A DNA stretch of 64,000 nucleotides from Streptomyces poriferorum. GTDB taxonomy: Bacteria > Actinomycetota > Actinomycetes > Streptomycetales > Streptomycetaceae. Made by a program: the position numbers and the translations under genes. A model generated the notes under the pieces. That model was given only the letters and a program-made list of their open reading frames with translations. It was not told where the DNA came from and did no database searches. The stretch spans positions 1 through 64,000 of the forward strand of contig NZ_JAELVH010000073.1 of the NCBI RefSeq assembly GCF_019399235.1. The letters run 5' to 3'. Shown piece by piece: positions 30,511 to 38,431 of this stretch. How positions within the stretch are numbered: position 1 is the first letter of the stretch; every line of letters begins with the position of its first letter.

Positions 30511-31128
30511 TCAGGCGCCGGTGCCGCCGCCGCCCGGAACGCCCGATGCGACCGTGATGATCTCGTCGATGAGGCCGTACTCCTTGGCCTCCTCCGCGGT
30601 GTACCAGCGGTCACGGTCGCCGTCGCGGATGATCGTCTCCACGGTCTGGCCGGAGTGGCGGGCGGTGATCTCCGCCATCCGCTGCTTGGTGCGCAGCAGG
30701 TACTGGGCCTGGATCTTGATGTCCGAGGCCGTACCGCCGATACCGGCCGAACCCTGGTGCATGAGGATGTCGGTGTTCGGGAGCGCGAAGCGCTTGCCGG
30801 CGGCGCCGCCGGTGAGCAGGAACTGGCCCATCGAGGCCGCCATGCCCATACCGATGGTGACGACGTCGTTCGGGATGTACTGCATGGTGTCGTAGACCGC
30901 CATGCCGGCCGTCACCGAACCACCGGGGCTGTTGATGTAGAGGTAGATGTCCTTGTCCGGCTCGGCGGCAAGGAGGAGCAGCTGCGCGGTGATCTTGTTG
31001 GCGATGTCATCGTCGACCTGCTGACCGAGGAAGATGATGCGTTCGCCGAGCAGTCGGCTGTAGACCTGGTCACCGAGGCCTCCACCGAGGGACGGCTCTC
31101 CGGCGGCGTAGGGCATCAGATTCGTCAC
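30511..31128 (-). CDS. clpP1: ATP-dependent Clp protease proteolytic subunit 1
   Basis: The first ClpP subunit; in Streptomyces its loss blocks aerial development. The 205-aa product has [13 protein letters not shown], the nucleophile in [11 protein letters not shown], the His in LMHQGSAG and a C-terminal Gly-rich tail. GTG 31128 has AGGTGG upstream; ATG 31116 is an alternative. The 254-nt gap upstream contains the tig terminator and an inverted repeat resembling a ClgR site. Confidence 0.96.
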   Translation of the reverse strand: MTNLMPYAAGEPSLGGGLGDQVYSRLLGERIIFLGQQVDDDIANKITAQLLLLAAEPDKDIYLYINSPGGSVTAGMAVYDTMQYIPNDVVTIGMGMAASMGQFLLTGGAAGKRFALPNTDILMHQGSAGIGGTASDIKIQAQYLLRTKQRMAEITARHSGQTVETIIRDGDRDRWYTAEEAKEYGLIDEIITVASGVPGGGGTGA

Positions 31129-31261
31129 GTATCCACCTGCTCGTCTCTGACGGCTCCGGCCGTCTCAGCGTCTTCGTACCGGGTGGGCCGGGACTCCCCG
31201 ACCCTTCCTCTTCATGGACCCTAACGCGCAGGTGGGACAACGCCATCCCGCTTCCGCAACT

Positions 31262-31280
31262 GTTCGCTGGGAGCGCAAGC
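31262..31280 (-). promoter_or_regulatory. Putative ClgR operator before clpP1
   Basis: GTTCGC-TGGGA-GCGCAAGC has the CGC-N5-GCG core of the actinobacterial ClgR site. It lies 134 nt upstream of clpP1. ClgR activates clpP1P2 in Streptomyces and Corynebacterium, and is itself a Clp substrate. One half-site departs from the consensus as I remember it. Confidence 0.55.
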
Positions 31281-31320
31281 TCCGCAGTCCGCACAAGGGT
31301 TGTGGGCGGCGTCCGCCGAT

Positions 31321-31360
31321 ACGACGACGGGCTCCGGACGCGGTGGCGTCCGGAGCCCGT
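31321..31360 (-). terminator. Terminator after tig
   Basis: A perfect 18-bp stem (ACGACGGGCTCCGGACGC and complement) with a GGTG loop, 23 nt past the tig stop. Confidence 0.9.
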
Positions 31361-31382
31361 CGTGCGGGTATCAGCGCGAGGC

Positions 31383-32777
31383 TCAGGCCTCGGTCTTCTC
31401 CTCGGCGGCGTCGGCGGTGCCCTCGGCGGCCTCGACCACCTCGGTTGCCTCCTCCGCTGCCTCTTCGTCGTCCTCCAGCTCGACGACCTCACCGTTGGTG
31501 TCGATGACCTTGGCAGCCTCGACGACCACGGCCAGCGCCTTGCCGCGGGCGACCTCGCCGACGAGCATCGGGACCTGGCCGCCCTCGACGACGGCCTGGG
31601 CGAACTGGTCGGGGCTCATGCCGGAGGACTGCGCGCGCCGCAGGAGGTGCTCGGTGAGCTCCTCCTGGTTGACGTTCAGCTTCTCCTTGTTGACGAGCTC
31701 GTCCAGGATGAACTGGGTCTTGATGCCCTTGACGGCCTGCTCGGACGTCTCGGCCTCGAACTCCTCGAGGGTCTTGCCCTGGATCTCCAGGTACTTCTCG
31801 AGGTCGAGACCCATCTGGCCGAGCTGGTGGTGCTCGAGGTTGTGCTTGCGGGTCTGGACCTCGTCCGCGAGCAGCTTCTCGGGGATCGGGACCTCGGCGA
31901 GCTTCAGCAGCTCCTCGAGGACGCGCTCCTGGGCCTGGGTGGCCTGCTCGTACTGCTTGGTGTCCTCGAGGCGCTTGCGGCTGTCCGCCTTCAGCTCGTC
32001 CAGCGTGTCGAACTCGCTGGCCATCTGGGCGAACTCGTCGTCCAGCTCGGGGAGCTCACGGGCGGCGACGGCGGTGACCTTGACGGTGACCTCCGCGTCC
32101 TTGCCCTCGGCGGAGCCGCCCTTCAGCGCGGAGGTGAAGGTGGCCTCGCCACCGGCCTCCAGGCCGGTCACGGCGTCGTCGATGCCTTCGAGGAGCTCGC
32201 CGGAACCGATGGTGTACGAGACACCCTCGGCCACGCCGTCCTCGAGGACCTCGCCCTCGACCTTGGCCTGCAGGTCGATGGTGACGACGTCACCCTCGAC
32301 GGCGGCGCGCTCGACCGGGTTGGTCGAGGCGAAGCGCTCACGGAGCTGCTCCACGGCCTTCTCGACGTCCTCGTCGCTGACCTCGAGGGCGTCGACGGTG
32401 ACCTCGATGCCGGAGTAGTCCGGGATCTCGATCTCGGGGCGTACGTCAACCTCGGCGGTGAAGGAGAGCAGTTCGCCGTCCTTCAGCTCCGTGATGTCGA
32501 CCTCCGGCTGGCCGAGGACGTTGAGCTCACCCTCGTTGACGGCCTCGGTGTAGAACTTCGGGAGCGCGTCGTTGACGGCCTCCTCCAGCACTGCGCCACG
32601 GCCGAACCGCTGGTCGATGACCCGGTTGGGGATCTTGCCCTTGCGGAACCCCTTCACCGTGACCTGCTGGTTGATCTTCTTGTACGCCGCGTCGAGGCTG
32701 TCCTTGAGCTCCTCGAAGGGCACCTCAATGCTGAGCCGAACCCGGGTCGGGTTCAGGGTCTCCACGGCGCTCTTCAC
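31383..32777 (-). CDS. tig: Trigger factor
   Basis: Ribosome-bound chaperone and peptidyl-prolyl isomerase. The 464-aa product has the ribosome-docking signature [13 protein letters not shown] (near 42-54), a central FKBP domain (about 150-235) and the helical arms. It ends in a Glu/Ala-rich acidic tail. The GTG has GGAG 8 nt upstream. Its place before clpP1 matches the bacterial tig-clpP-clpX arrangement. Confidence 0.97.
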   Translation of the reverse strand: MKSAVETLNPTRVRLSIEVPFEELKDSLDAAYKKINQQVTVKGFRKGKIPNRVIDQRFGRGAVLEEAVNDALPKFYTEAVNEGELNVLGQPEVDITELKDGELLSFTAEVDVRPEIEIPDYSGIEVTVDALEVSDEDVEKAVEQLRERFASTNPVERAAVEGDVVTIDLQAKVEGEVLEDGVAEGVSYTIGSGELLEGIDDAVTGLEAGGEATFTSALKGGSAEGKDAEVTVKVTAVAARELPELDDEFAQMASEFDTLDELKADSRKRLEDTKQYEQATQAQERVLEELLKLAEVPIPEKLLADEVQTRKHNLEHHQLGQMGLDLEKYLEIQGKTLEEFEAETSEQAVKGIKTQFILDELVNKEKLNVNQEELTEHLLRRAQSSGMSPDQFAQAVVEGGQVPMLVGEVARGKALAVVVEAAKVIDTNGEVVELEDDEEAAEEATEVVEAAEGTADAAEEKTEA

Positions 32778-32928
32778 GGTTCGGTCTCCTTGGTGGCTGA
32801 CTTCTTGGGGTTCTGCTCCACCGCACAGGAGGCGGCTTCGCGGACCGAGCCCGGTACATCAGACACACGGGCACGCATTTTGCATAGTAACGGCAAGGGG
32901 GAGAACTCCCACAATGCGATCTTGCCGG

Positions 32929-33005
32929 TGGTCGGGGTGGCCGGATTCGAACCGACGACCTTCCGCTCCCAAAGCGGACGCGCTACCAAGCTGCGCCACA
33001 CCCCG
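32929..33005 (-). tRNA. tRNA-Pro(TGG)
   Basis: A 77-nt cloverleaf with acceptor CGGGGTG/CACCCCG, D arm GCGC-AGCTTGGTA-GCGC, anticodon loop TTTGGGA with TGG, and T arm GTTCGAATC. The 3' CCA is encoded. Confidence 0.95.
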
Positions 33006-33170
33006 TCGGTGCGACACGTAGGGTACATGCAGACAGGCGGTGCATCGGACGTTTTACGCGGGCGTCGCCGGACTCCGCGCCGCGCGTCGCCATCGGGTGT
33101 GCGGACCGGGTCCGCGACCCGCTACGATGCTTCTCGTGCCGCGGTCCCCGTGACCTGCGGTGCACTGCAT

Positions 33171-33244
33171 GCGGGCGTAGCTCAATGGTAGAGCCCTAGT
33201 CTTCCAAACTAGCTACGCGGGTTCGATTCCCGTCGCCCGCTCCA
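33171..33244 (+). tRNA. tRNA-Gly(TCC)
   Basis: A 74-nt cloverleaf with acceptor GCGGGCG/CGCCCGC, anticodon loop CTTCCAA with TCC, T loop GTTCGATTC and an encoded CCA. It is divergent from tRNA-Pro. Confidence 0.95.
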
Positions 33245-33250
33245 TGCTTC

Positions 33251-33298
33251 GGGCCCGGCCCGGCGGATCCCCTCGGGAATGTCCGCCGGACCGGGCCC
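33251..33298 (+). terminator. Terminator after tRNA-Gly
   Basis: A 17-bp stem (GGGCCCGGCCCGGCGGA against TCCGCCGGACCGGGCCC, one mismatch) starts 7 nt after the tRNA. Confidence 0.8.
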
Positions 33299-33355
33299 TT
33301 CGCGTGTCCCGGGGTGCGTCCGCCGGGGCGGTCGCACCGCCCCGGGCCGGAGTCC

Positions 33356-33550
33356 TCAGAAGCTGATCTGGTTGATGCTCTGCGCTATCGAGTCCATGAA
33401 CCTCTGGATCGACGGCGCCATGCCGGTCGATGCCAGGAAGAAGCCGAACAGCGCCGCGACGATCGCGGGTCCGGCCTTGATGGATCCGCCTCGAATCATG
33501 ACCACCAGGATGATCGCGAAAAGAAGCACCACAGACAGCGAAATGGCCAC
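33356..33550 (-). CDS. Small conserved membrane protein
   Basis: A 64-aa protein with two hydrophobic helices: ISLSVVLLFAIILVVMIRGG, and residues about 27-45 (GPAIVAALFGFFLASTGMA). A short amphipathic C-terminus follows. I recognise it as a small actinobacterial family, often found in Streptomyces, without a known function. The GTG start has a GAGG motif about 12 nt upstream. An uncertain 93-aa frame ends 6 nt upstream of it. Confidence 0.65.
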   Translation of the reverse strand: MAISLSVVLLFAIILVVMIRGGSIKAGPAIVAALFGFFLASTGMAPSIQRFMDSIAQSINQISF

Positions 33551-33556
33551 GACTGC

Positions 33557-33838
33557 TCACACCCTCGGTCGGTCCGCCTTGCCGGCCCGGAGGTGTGCGG
33601 CCGCGCACTCCTCCGTTGCCGTCCATCGTGCCACCAACTCCCCTGTGGTCGCTGCCAGGTGACGAATCGACCTGGCGATATCGCGCCAACTTGCGCCCCT
33701 TGCGCCCCCTGTGCGCCGGTCACTTGACGGGTCCGGGCCCGGGCCCGGCCGGGCAGCCGCACGGACGACACAGGGGCGCTCAGCAGCGGAAATCCCGGAC
33801 GTCGCCGCAATTGCAACGGCGGTCGTTTCTGTACCCAC
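33557..33838 (-). CDS. Possible hypothetical protein, weakly supported
   Basis: An open frame of 93 codons from GTG 33838 ends just before the small membrane protein gene. Its third-position GC is lower than that of its neighbours and the middle is Pro/Gly/Arg-rich. The last third (TGELVARWTATEECAAAHL) reads more like protein. I recognise no family, and it may be an untranslated leader of the 33550 gene. Confidence 0.25.
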   Translation of the reverse strand: MGTETTAVAIAATSGISAAERPCVVRAAARPGPGPDPSSDRRTGGARGASWRDIARSIRHLAATTGELVARWTATEECAAAHLRAGKADRPRV

Positions 33839-34009
33839 ACAGTTTATTCACAGGCATTACCCGTGTCCGGGAGAGACGTAATTCACTCACCTCAACTCCC
33901 GGCCGATATGCACGATTTAAGCGGGATTAACACGTCCATACCGGACAGATTTCGATGGTTTGACATTTGACCCGACGGGAACACGCAATATCCGACGGTG
34001 GTTTTACGA
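33839..34009. other. AT-richer intergenic region before the acyltransferase
   Basis: The stretch from 33839 to the acyltransferase start is clearly less GC-rich than the rest of the window (for example TTTATTCACAGGCATTACC and ATTTAAGCGGGATTAACACG). TTGACA at 33960 and CAATAT at 33986 are promoter-like but 20 nt apart. With the doubtful frame at 33557-33838, the gene-poor span reaches about 450 nt. Confidence 0.5.
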
Positions 34010-35188
34010 ATGGCAATCGAGGCGTCTAGGGTGCCTGAGATGTTCCAAGCTCCGAACGTATTTCAGAGGGCCACGCTCCCACCGGCGACCCGGGAGTCGG
34101 AGCCCAGACGCCAAGCACCGTCGGCGACGGACGACGCTCCCGCACCGGCCCCCGCCCGGCCTGCGCAGGCGGTCGGCGCGAAGAGGCGTGACGCCTACTT
34201 CGACAATGCCAAGTACCTGGCCATCGTGCTGGTCGCGGTGGCCCACTCGTGGGTGCCGGTCATGGACGGGAGCAGGGCCGCGCGTGCGCTGTACATGGTG
34301 ACGTACACGTTCCACATGCCGGCTTTCATCATCATCTCCGGTTATTTCTCACGTTCGTTCGACATGAGCCCGGCCAAGGTGAAGCGTCTGGTCACCGGGG
34401 TCGCCGTGCCGTACGTGGTGTTCGAGACGGCGTACTCGCTGTTCCGGCGGTACGCGGACGATCCCGGAGCCCCGATCACCCTGACCGAGCCCTGGTACCT
34501 GACCTGGTTCCTGGCCGCCCTGTTCATCTGGCGGCTCACCACACCTCTGTGGCGCAGCCTGCGCCACCCGTTGGCGGTCTCGCTCGTCATCGCGTCCCTT
34601 GCCTCGCTCGCCCCCGGCATCGGTGACGATCTCGACCTGCCGCGCGTCCTGCAGTTCCTGCCGTACTTCGTGCTCGGGCTCCAACTCAAGCCCGAGCATT
34701 TCCAGTTGGTCCGCCGCCGCGAGGTGCGGCTGCTCGCCCTGCCGCTGTTCGCGGTCGCGCTGGTCTTCGCCTACTGGGCGGCGCCCCGGATGGAGCTGGG
34801 CTGGTTCCTGCACAACTCGTCCGCCCAGGACATGGGCAACCCGTGGTGGACCGGCGTGGTGATGACGTTCGCGCTGTTCGGCTGCGCGACGCTGCTCACC
34901 GCCGCCTTCCTGTCCCTGGTCCCGCGGCGCCACATGTGGTTCACGGTCCTCGGGGCCGGCACGATCTGCGGCTACCTGCTGCACGGGTTCATGGTGAAGG
35001 GCGCCACGTACGCCGGTGTCTTCGACCGGAACGAGTGGCTGATCTCCCCGACCGGTCTGGTGCTGGTCAGCGTCGTCGCCGCGGCCGGGGTGACGCTGCT
35101 GTGCACGCCGCCGGTGCGACGCGCCCTGCGCTGCGTGACCGAGCCGGACATGAACTGGGCCTTCCGGCGGGAGTCCGCGAAGCTCTGA
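34010..35188 (+). CDS. Acyltransferase-3 family membrane protein
   Basis: An integral membrane acyltransferase of the AT-3/OafB-like family, which acylates sugars, lipids or glycans. The 392-aa product has a disordered Pro/Ala head of about 55 residues, then the AT-3 hallmark AYFDNAKYLAIVLVAVAHSW with the conserved His. FHMPAFIIISGYFS and about ten helices follow. ATG 34010 has GGTGG 8 nt upstream. A GTG at 33998 would put a rare TTA codon (bldA-dependent in Streptomyces) as codon 3. ATG 34040 is a third option. It stands alone, convergent with the HD gene. The substrate cannot be read from the sequence. Confidence 0.85.
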   Translation: MAIEASRVPEMFQAPNVFQRATLPPATRESEPRRQAPSATDDAPAPAPARPAQAVGAKRRDAYFDNAKYLAIVLVAVAHSWVPVMDGSRAARALYMVTYTFHMPAFIIISGYFSRSFDMSPAKVKRLVTGVAVPYVVFETAYSLFRRYADDPGAPITLTEPWYLTWFLAALFIWRLTTPLWRSLRHPLAVSLVIASLASLAPGIGDDLDLPRVLQFLPYFVLGLQLKPEHFQLVRRREVRLLALPLFAVALVFAYWAAPRMELGWFLHNSSAQDMGNPWWTGVVMTFALFGCATLLTAAFLSLVPRRHMWFTVLGAGTICGYLLHGFMVKGATYAGVFDRNEWLISPTGLVLVSVVAAAGVTLLCTPPVRRALRCVTEPDMNWAFRRESAKL

Positions 35189-35219
35189 GAGCCGGACATC
35201 GCACCCCCGGACGACTGAA

Positions 35220-35261
35220 CACGTCGGAGCCCGGCCCGCTCATGGGCCGGGCTCCGACGTG
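35220..35261. terminator. Bidirectional terminator, acyltransferase and HD gene
   Basis: A perfect 18-bp stem (CACGTCGGAGCCCGGCCC and complement) with a 6-nt loop between the two convergent genes. Confidence 0.9.
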
Positions 35262-35266
35262 TTGGC

Positions 35267-35752
35267 TCAATCCTGCTGGTCGGCGGGCGGTTGCGGGGCG
35301 GTGAGCCCGAGCAGACCCCGTACCAGCGCATACTTCTCGCTCAGCCGGGTACGGGTCGCCGGTTCCAGCGCCGCGAGGCGGGCCGGGTCGGCGTTGTGTG
35401 CGAGGTCGGCCTCCTTGATCAGCAGGGCGCCGGGCGTGGCCAGGATGCGCCGGGTGTACGCCGCCGTCTCCTCGCCGTCCCGCTTGGTGACGGCCAGCAC
35501 CATGTCCTTGACCTGCTGCGGAAGCGCGGCATCGGCCAGCCACCGCTCCGTCAGGGCGTCGTCCTCGACCGCGTCGTGCAGCCACGCCGCGGCGATCTGG
35601 TCGTCGCTGCCGCCCCGCGCCCGCACCCCCTCGGCGACGGCCGCGAGGTGCTCGCCGTACGGCCTGCCCGCCTTGTCCCGCTGTGCGGCGTGGGCCTCGC
35701 GGGCGATCGCCTCTACTTCGGCCAGGGTCAGCTGTGCTCGTGATGCGGTCAT
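35267..35752 (-). CDS. HD-domain protein, small alarmone hydrolase-like
   Basis: A 161-aa metal-dependent phosphohydrolase. The pattern AHAAQRDKAGRPYGEHL ... AAWLHDAVEDD ... IKEADLAHNADP matches the hydrolase domain of RelA/SpoT proteins. In those the His and His-Asp bind Mn2+ and the K-x-A-D-x-x-H-N block contacts ppGpp. No synthetase, TGS or ACT domain is attached, so a stand-alone (p)ppGpp hydrolase or related nucleotide phosphatase is likely. That role is inference. The ATG is used. The gene is transcribed away from the antiporter, with 126 nt between. Confidence 0.75.
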   Translation of the reverse strand: MTASRAQLTLAEVEAIAREAHAAQRDKAGRPYGEHLAAVAEGVRARGGSDDQIAAAWLHDAVEDDALTERWLADAALPQQVKDMVLAVTKRDGEETAAYTRRILATPGALLIKEADLAHNADPARLAALEPATRTRLSEKYALVRGLLGLTAPQPPADQQD

Positions 35753-35831
35753 CGTCCGAGCCTAGGAGAGGCCGCGCCACCGACGCCCGCCCCTTCCCGC
35801 CGCGGGGCCTCCGGGGCCGTCATAGTTGCAA

Positions 35832-35862
35832 CGTCAATCATTCGGTAAACTAATTACTGACG
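35832..35862. promoter_or_regulatory. 31-bp imperfect palindrome before the antiporter
   Basis: CGTCAATCATT and AATTACTGACG form half-sites with 9 of 11 bases symmetric around a 9-nt centre, in an AT-rich patch. It lies between the divergent HD and antiporter genes, as expected for a MarR- or TetR-type operator. No regulator gene is adjacent. Confidence 0.5.
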
Positions 35863-35878
35863 ATTCCTTGACGCTCTC

Positions 35879-37123
35879 TTGACCCGAAGACCGACCACCC
35901 GACGACCGACGACCCCGCGAAGGAACAAGCTCATCGGACACGCAGACACGCTCATCGCCATGGGCGGCGCCTTCCTCGCCGCCGCAGTCCTCGCCCGCGT
36001 CGGCAGCCGCATCGGACTGCCGACCATCCCCCTGTTCATCCTGGCCGGGATCCTCCTCGGCCCGCACACCCCCGGCATCGTTCTCGTCGCCGACCCGCAC
36101 GACCTGGAGATGCTCTCCGCACTCGGTCTGGTCCTGCTGCTCTTCTACCTCGGCCTGGAGTTCCACCTCGACGACCTCAAAGCGGGCGGCCGCAAGATGG
36201 CGGTCGCGGGCGGCGCCTATCTCGCCCTGAACGTCGGTGCCGGACTCGGCTTCGGCTTCGCGCTGGGCTGGGGCACGTCGGAGGCGCTGGTCCTCGCCGG
36301 GGTGCTCGGCATCTCCTCGTCGGCCATCGTCACCAAGGTCCTGGTGGACCTCGGCCGCATCGGCAACCCGGAGACCAAGCCGATCCTCGGCATCATCGTC
36401 GTCGAGGACGTGTTCCTCGCCCTGTACCTGGCGGCCCTCCAGCCCATCCTCTCGGGCGCCGACAGCCTCGCGTCGGCCGCGGTCGACGGCGGCAAGGCCT
36501 TCGGATTCCTGCTCATCCTCGCGCTGGCCGCCCGGTTCGGCACCAAGGTCATCGGCAAGCTCATCAACACCCGGGACGACGAACTCCTCGTCATCTCCTT
36601 CCTCGGCGCCGCCGTCCTCGTGGCCGGGATCTCGGAGTGGTTCGGCGTGGCGGACGCCATCGGCGCCTTCATGGTGGGCCTGATGCTCGGCAGCACCACC
36701 TCCGGGGAACGCATCCTCAAGCTGGTCCACCCGCTGCGCGACGCCTTCGGAGCGATCTTCTTCTTCGCGTTCGGCCTCTCCATCAACCCCGGCGACCTGC
36801 CGACCGTGCTGTGGCCGGTGCTGGCCGCCGTGGCGGTGACCCTCGCCATGAACGTCGTCGCGGGACTCGCCGCCGCCAAGGTGTACGCGTTCGGCCCGCA
36901 GGCCACGGCGAACATCTCCACGACCCTGGTGGCGCGTGGCGAGTTCGCCCTGATCCTCGCCACGATGGCGGCGGGCGCGGGGCTGGACGAACGGCTCTCC
37001 CCGTTCATCGCGGGCTATGTCCTGGTCCTCGCGGTCCTGGCTCCCCTGGCCGCAGGGCGCTCGCACTGGCTTGCCCGGCTGCTGCCCGGCGGGCGCGAAG
37101 GGGTTCCACTCCCGATCCGGTGA
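35879..37123 (+). CDS. CPA2 family cation:proton antiporter
   Basis: A monovalent cation/H+ antiporter of the KefB/CPA2 type with about twelve helices. Visible blocks are LPTIPLFILAGILLGPHTPG, LLLFYLGLEF, SSSAIVTKVLVD, ADAIGAFMVGLMLGS and FGAIFFFAFGLSI; the ADAIGAF segment resembles ion-site motifs. No TrkA-N or cytosolic regulatory domain follows. The start is uncertain. The in-frame TTG at 35879 gives an odd TRRPTTRRPTTPRRNKL leader and no ribosome site. An ideal AAGGA lies 8 nt before an ATC (35933) that would begin GHADTLIAMGG. The next ATG, 35960, cuts into the first helix. Confidence 0.85.
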   Translation: MTRRPTTRRPTTPRRNKLIGHADTLIAMGGAFLAAAVLARVGSRIGLPTIPLFILAGILLGPHTPGIVLVADPHDLEMLSALGLVLLLFYLGLEFHLDDLKAGGRKMAVAGGAYLALNVGAGLGFGFALGWGTSEALVLAGVLGISSSAIVTKVLVDLGRIGNPETKPILGIIVVEDVFLALYLAALQPILSGADSLASAAVDGGKAFGFLLILALAARFGTKVIGKLINTRDDELLVISFLGAAVLVAGISEWFGVADAIGAFMVGLMLGSTTSGERILKLVHPLRDAFGAIFFFAFGLSINPGDLPTVLWPVLAAVAVTLAMNVVAGLAAAKVYAFGPQATANISTTLVARGEFALILATMAAGAGLDERLSPFIAGYVLVLAVLAPLAAGRSHWLARLLPGGREGVPLPIR

Positions 37124-37180
37124 TGGGCCTGTCCTCGTTGACGAACGTCCGTTTCGAACCGGTTCTGTACGGTTCCGGAT

Positions 37181-38326
37181 TCAGGACCGGCGCGACAGCA
37201 GCAGCAGCGCCCGGTCGTCGTTGACGTCCTTGGCGCAGGCCTCGATGAGATGCCAGGCCGCGCCCTCGAAGCCCGTGGTGACATAGCGGTCGGCCTCGCC
37301 CGTCAGCCGGTCGATGCCTTCCGCGATGTCCCGGTCGGATGTCTCCACCAGACCGTCGGTGAACAGCATCAGGACGTCGCCGGGCGCCAGGTGGCCCTTC
37401 ACGGCGTCGAACTCCGCCCCGTCGTAGACCCCGAGCAGCGGGCCCTCCGCCGCCATCTCCTCCCACTGGCCGCTGCCGGCGTGGAGCTGGAGGGCCGGCG
37501 GGTGGCCTGCCGAGAGGAGTTCGTAGTCGCCCGACTCCAGGTCCAGCACCAGATGGATGGAGGTGGCGAAGCCCTCGTCCCAGTCCTGGCGCAGCAGATA
37601 GCCGTTGGCCGCGGGCAGGAAACCGTGCGGCGGCAACGATCCGAGCAGTCCGCCGAAGGCACCGGAGAGCAGCAGCGCCCGGGAGCCGGCGTCCATGCCC
37701 TTGCCGGAGACATCGGTGAGCACTGCCTCCAGGGTGCGGCCGCCGTTGGTGCGGGCCGCCACGACGAAGTCCCCGGAGAAGGACTGGCCGCCGGCCGGGC
37801 GCAGCGACATCTCGCGGTGCCATCCCTGCGGGAGGCGGGGCAGCGCGCTCTGGATCCGGATGCGTTCGCGCAGGTCGAAGAGCATGGTGCCGCCGCGTCG
37901 CCACGGCACGCCGACCCTGGCCCGGAACTGGGCGAGGATCAGGCCGAGGAACCCGCAGGCGGCGACCGTCAGCACGGTGCCCGGGGTGACCCTGGCCGGG
38001 CCGTCCTCGTACGGGCCGAGCCAGAGGGACTCCACGATCAGGGCCGCGGCGGCGGTCGCGTACAGGCCGAGCAGGCTGGCGGGCCGCAGCAGCAGGCCGC
38101 CGGCGACGATCGGCAGCACGAGCGCGGTCGGCGAGCACCACACGGGGTTCAGCAGGGTCGCGCAGGTGATCGCGGGAATGGTCAGCAGCAGCGCGACCAA
38201 GGCGATCCAGTCCGAGCCGTCCCCGCGGAAGTAGTCGACCCCGGACCGGCGCAGCGTGGTGCGTACCCGGTGCGCCGATTTCCTCAATCGGGCCGGATAA
38301 GTCTCTGCTCCTGCGCGTCGGGCCAT
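37181..38326 (-). CDS. Membrane SpoIIE-family PP2C protein phosphatase
   Basis: A 381-aa protein. The N-terminal 160 residues hold four or five helices (DWIALVALLLTIPAITCATL and following). A SpoIIE/RsbU-type PP2C domain follows, with SGDFVVAA, VLTDVSGKGMDAG, LSAGHPPAL, GDVLMLFTDGLVET and a terminal DDRALLLL; the Asp and Gly residues bind two Mn2+. These phosphatases normally dephosphorylate anti-sigma antagonists, and none is encoded nearby. ATG 38326 has AAGG upstream. The gene is divergent from the Eis-like gene and convergent with the antiporter. Confidence 0.88.
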   Translation of the reverse strand: MARRAGAETYPARLRKSAHRVRTTLRRSGVDYFRGDGSDWIALVALLLTIPAITCATLLNPVWCSPTALVLPIVAGGLLLRPASLLGLYATAAAALIVESLWLGPYEDGPARVTPGTVLTVAACGFLGLILAQFRARVGVPWRRGGTMLFDLRERIRIQSALPRLPQGWHREMSLRPAGGQSFSGDFVVAARTNGGRTLEAVLTDVSGKGMDAGSRALLLSGAFGGLLGSLPPHGFLPAANGYLLRQDWDEGFATSIHLVLDLESGDYELLSAGHPPALQLHAGSGQWEEMAAEGPLLGVYDGAEFDAVKGHLAPGDVLMLFTDGLVETSDRDIAEGIDRLTGEADRYVTTGFEGAAWHLIEACAKDVNDDRALLLLSRRS

Positions 38327-38431
38327 TGCGGGGACCTTATCCACCCGGCGGGCTCCGGTGCAGGGGGACCCCTGTGACAATGTGTTCGAAAACGACTCGC
38401 CTCGCTGAGAAAGCCCTGGTAGGGATGGCAT

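Noticed and set aside
31302..33191. Plus-strand frame opposite tig and tRNA-Pro
   Set aside because: It reads through a tRNA gene and the tig terminator, so it cannot be a natural protein gene.
33595..33930. 111-codon plus-strand frame before the acyltransferase
   Set aside because: Its composition is erratic, there is no ribosome site, and it ends in the AT-rich promoter region.
37124..37180. Inverted repeat GAACCG/CGGTTC between antiporter and phosphatase genes as a terminator
   Set aside because: The stem is only about 6 bp with no clear second feature, much weaker than other terminators here.
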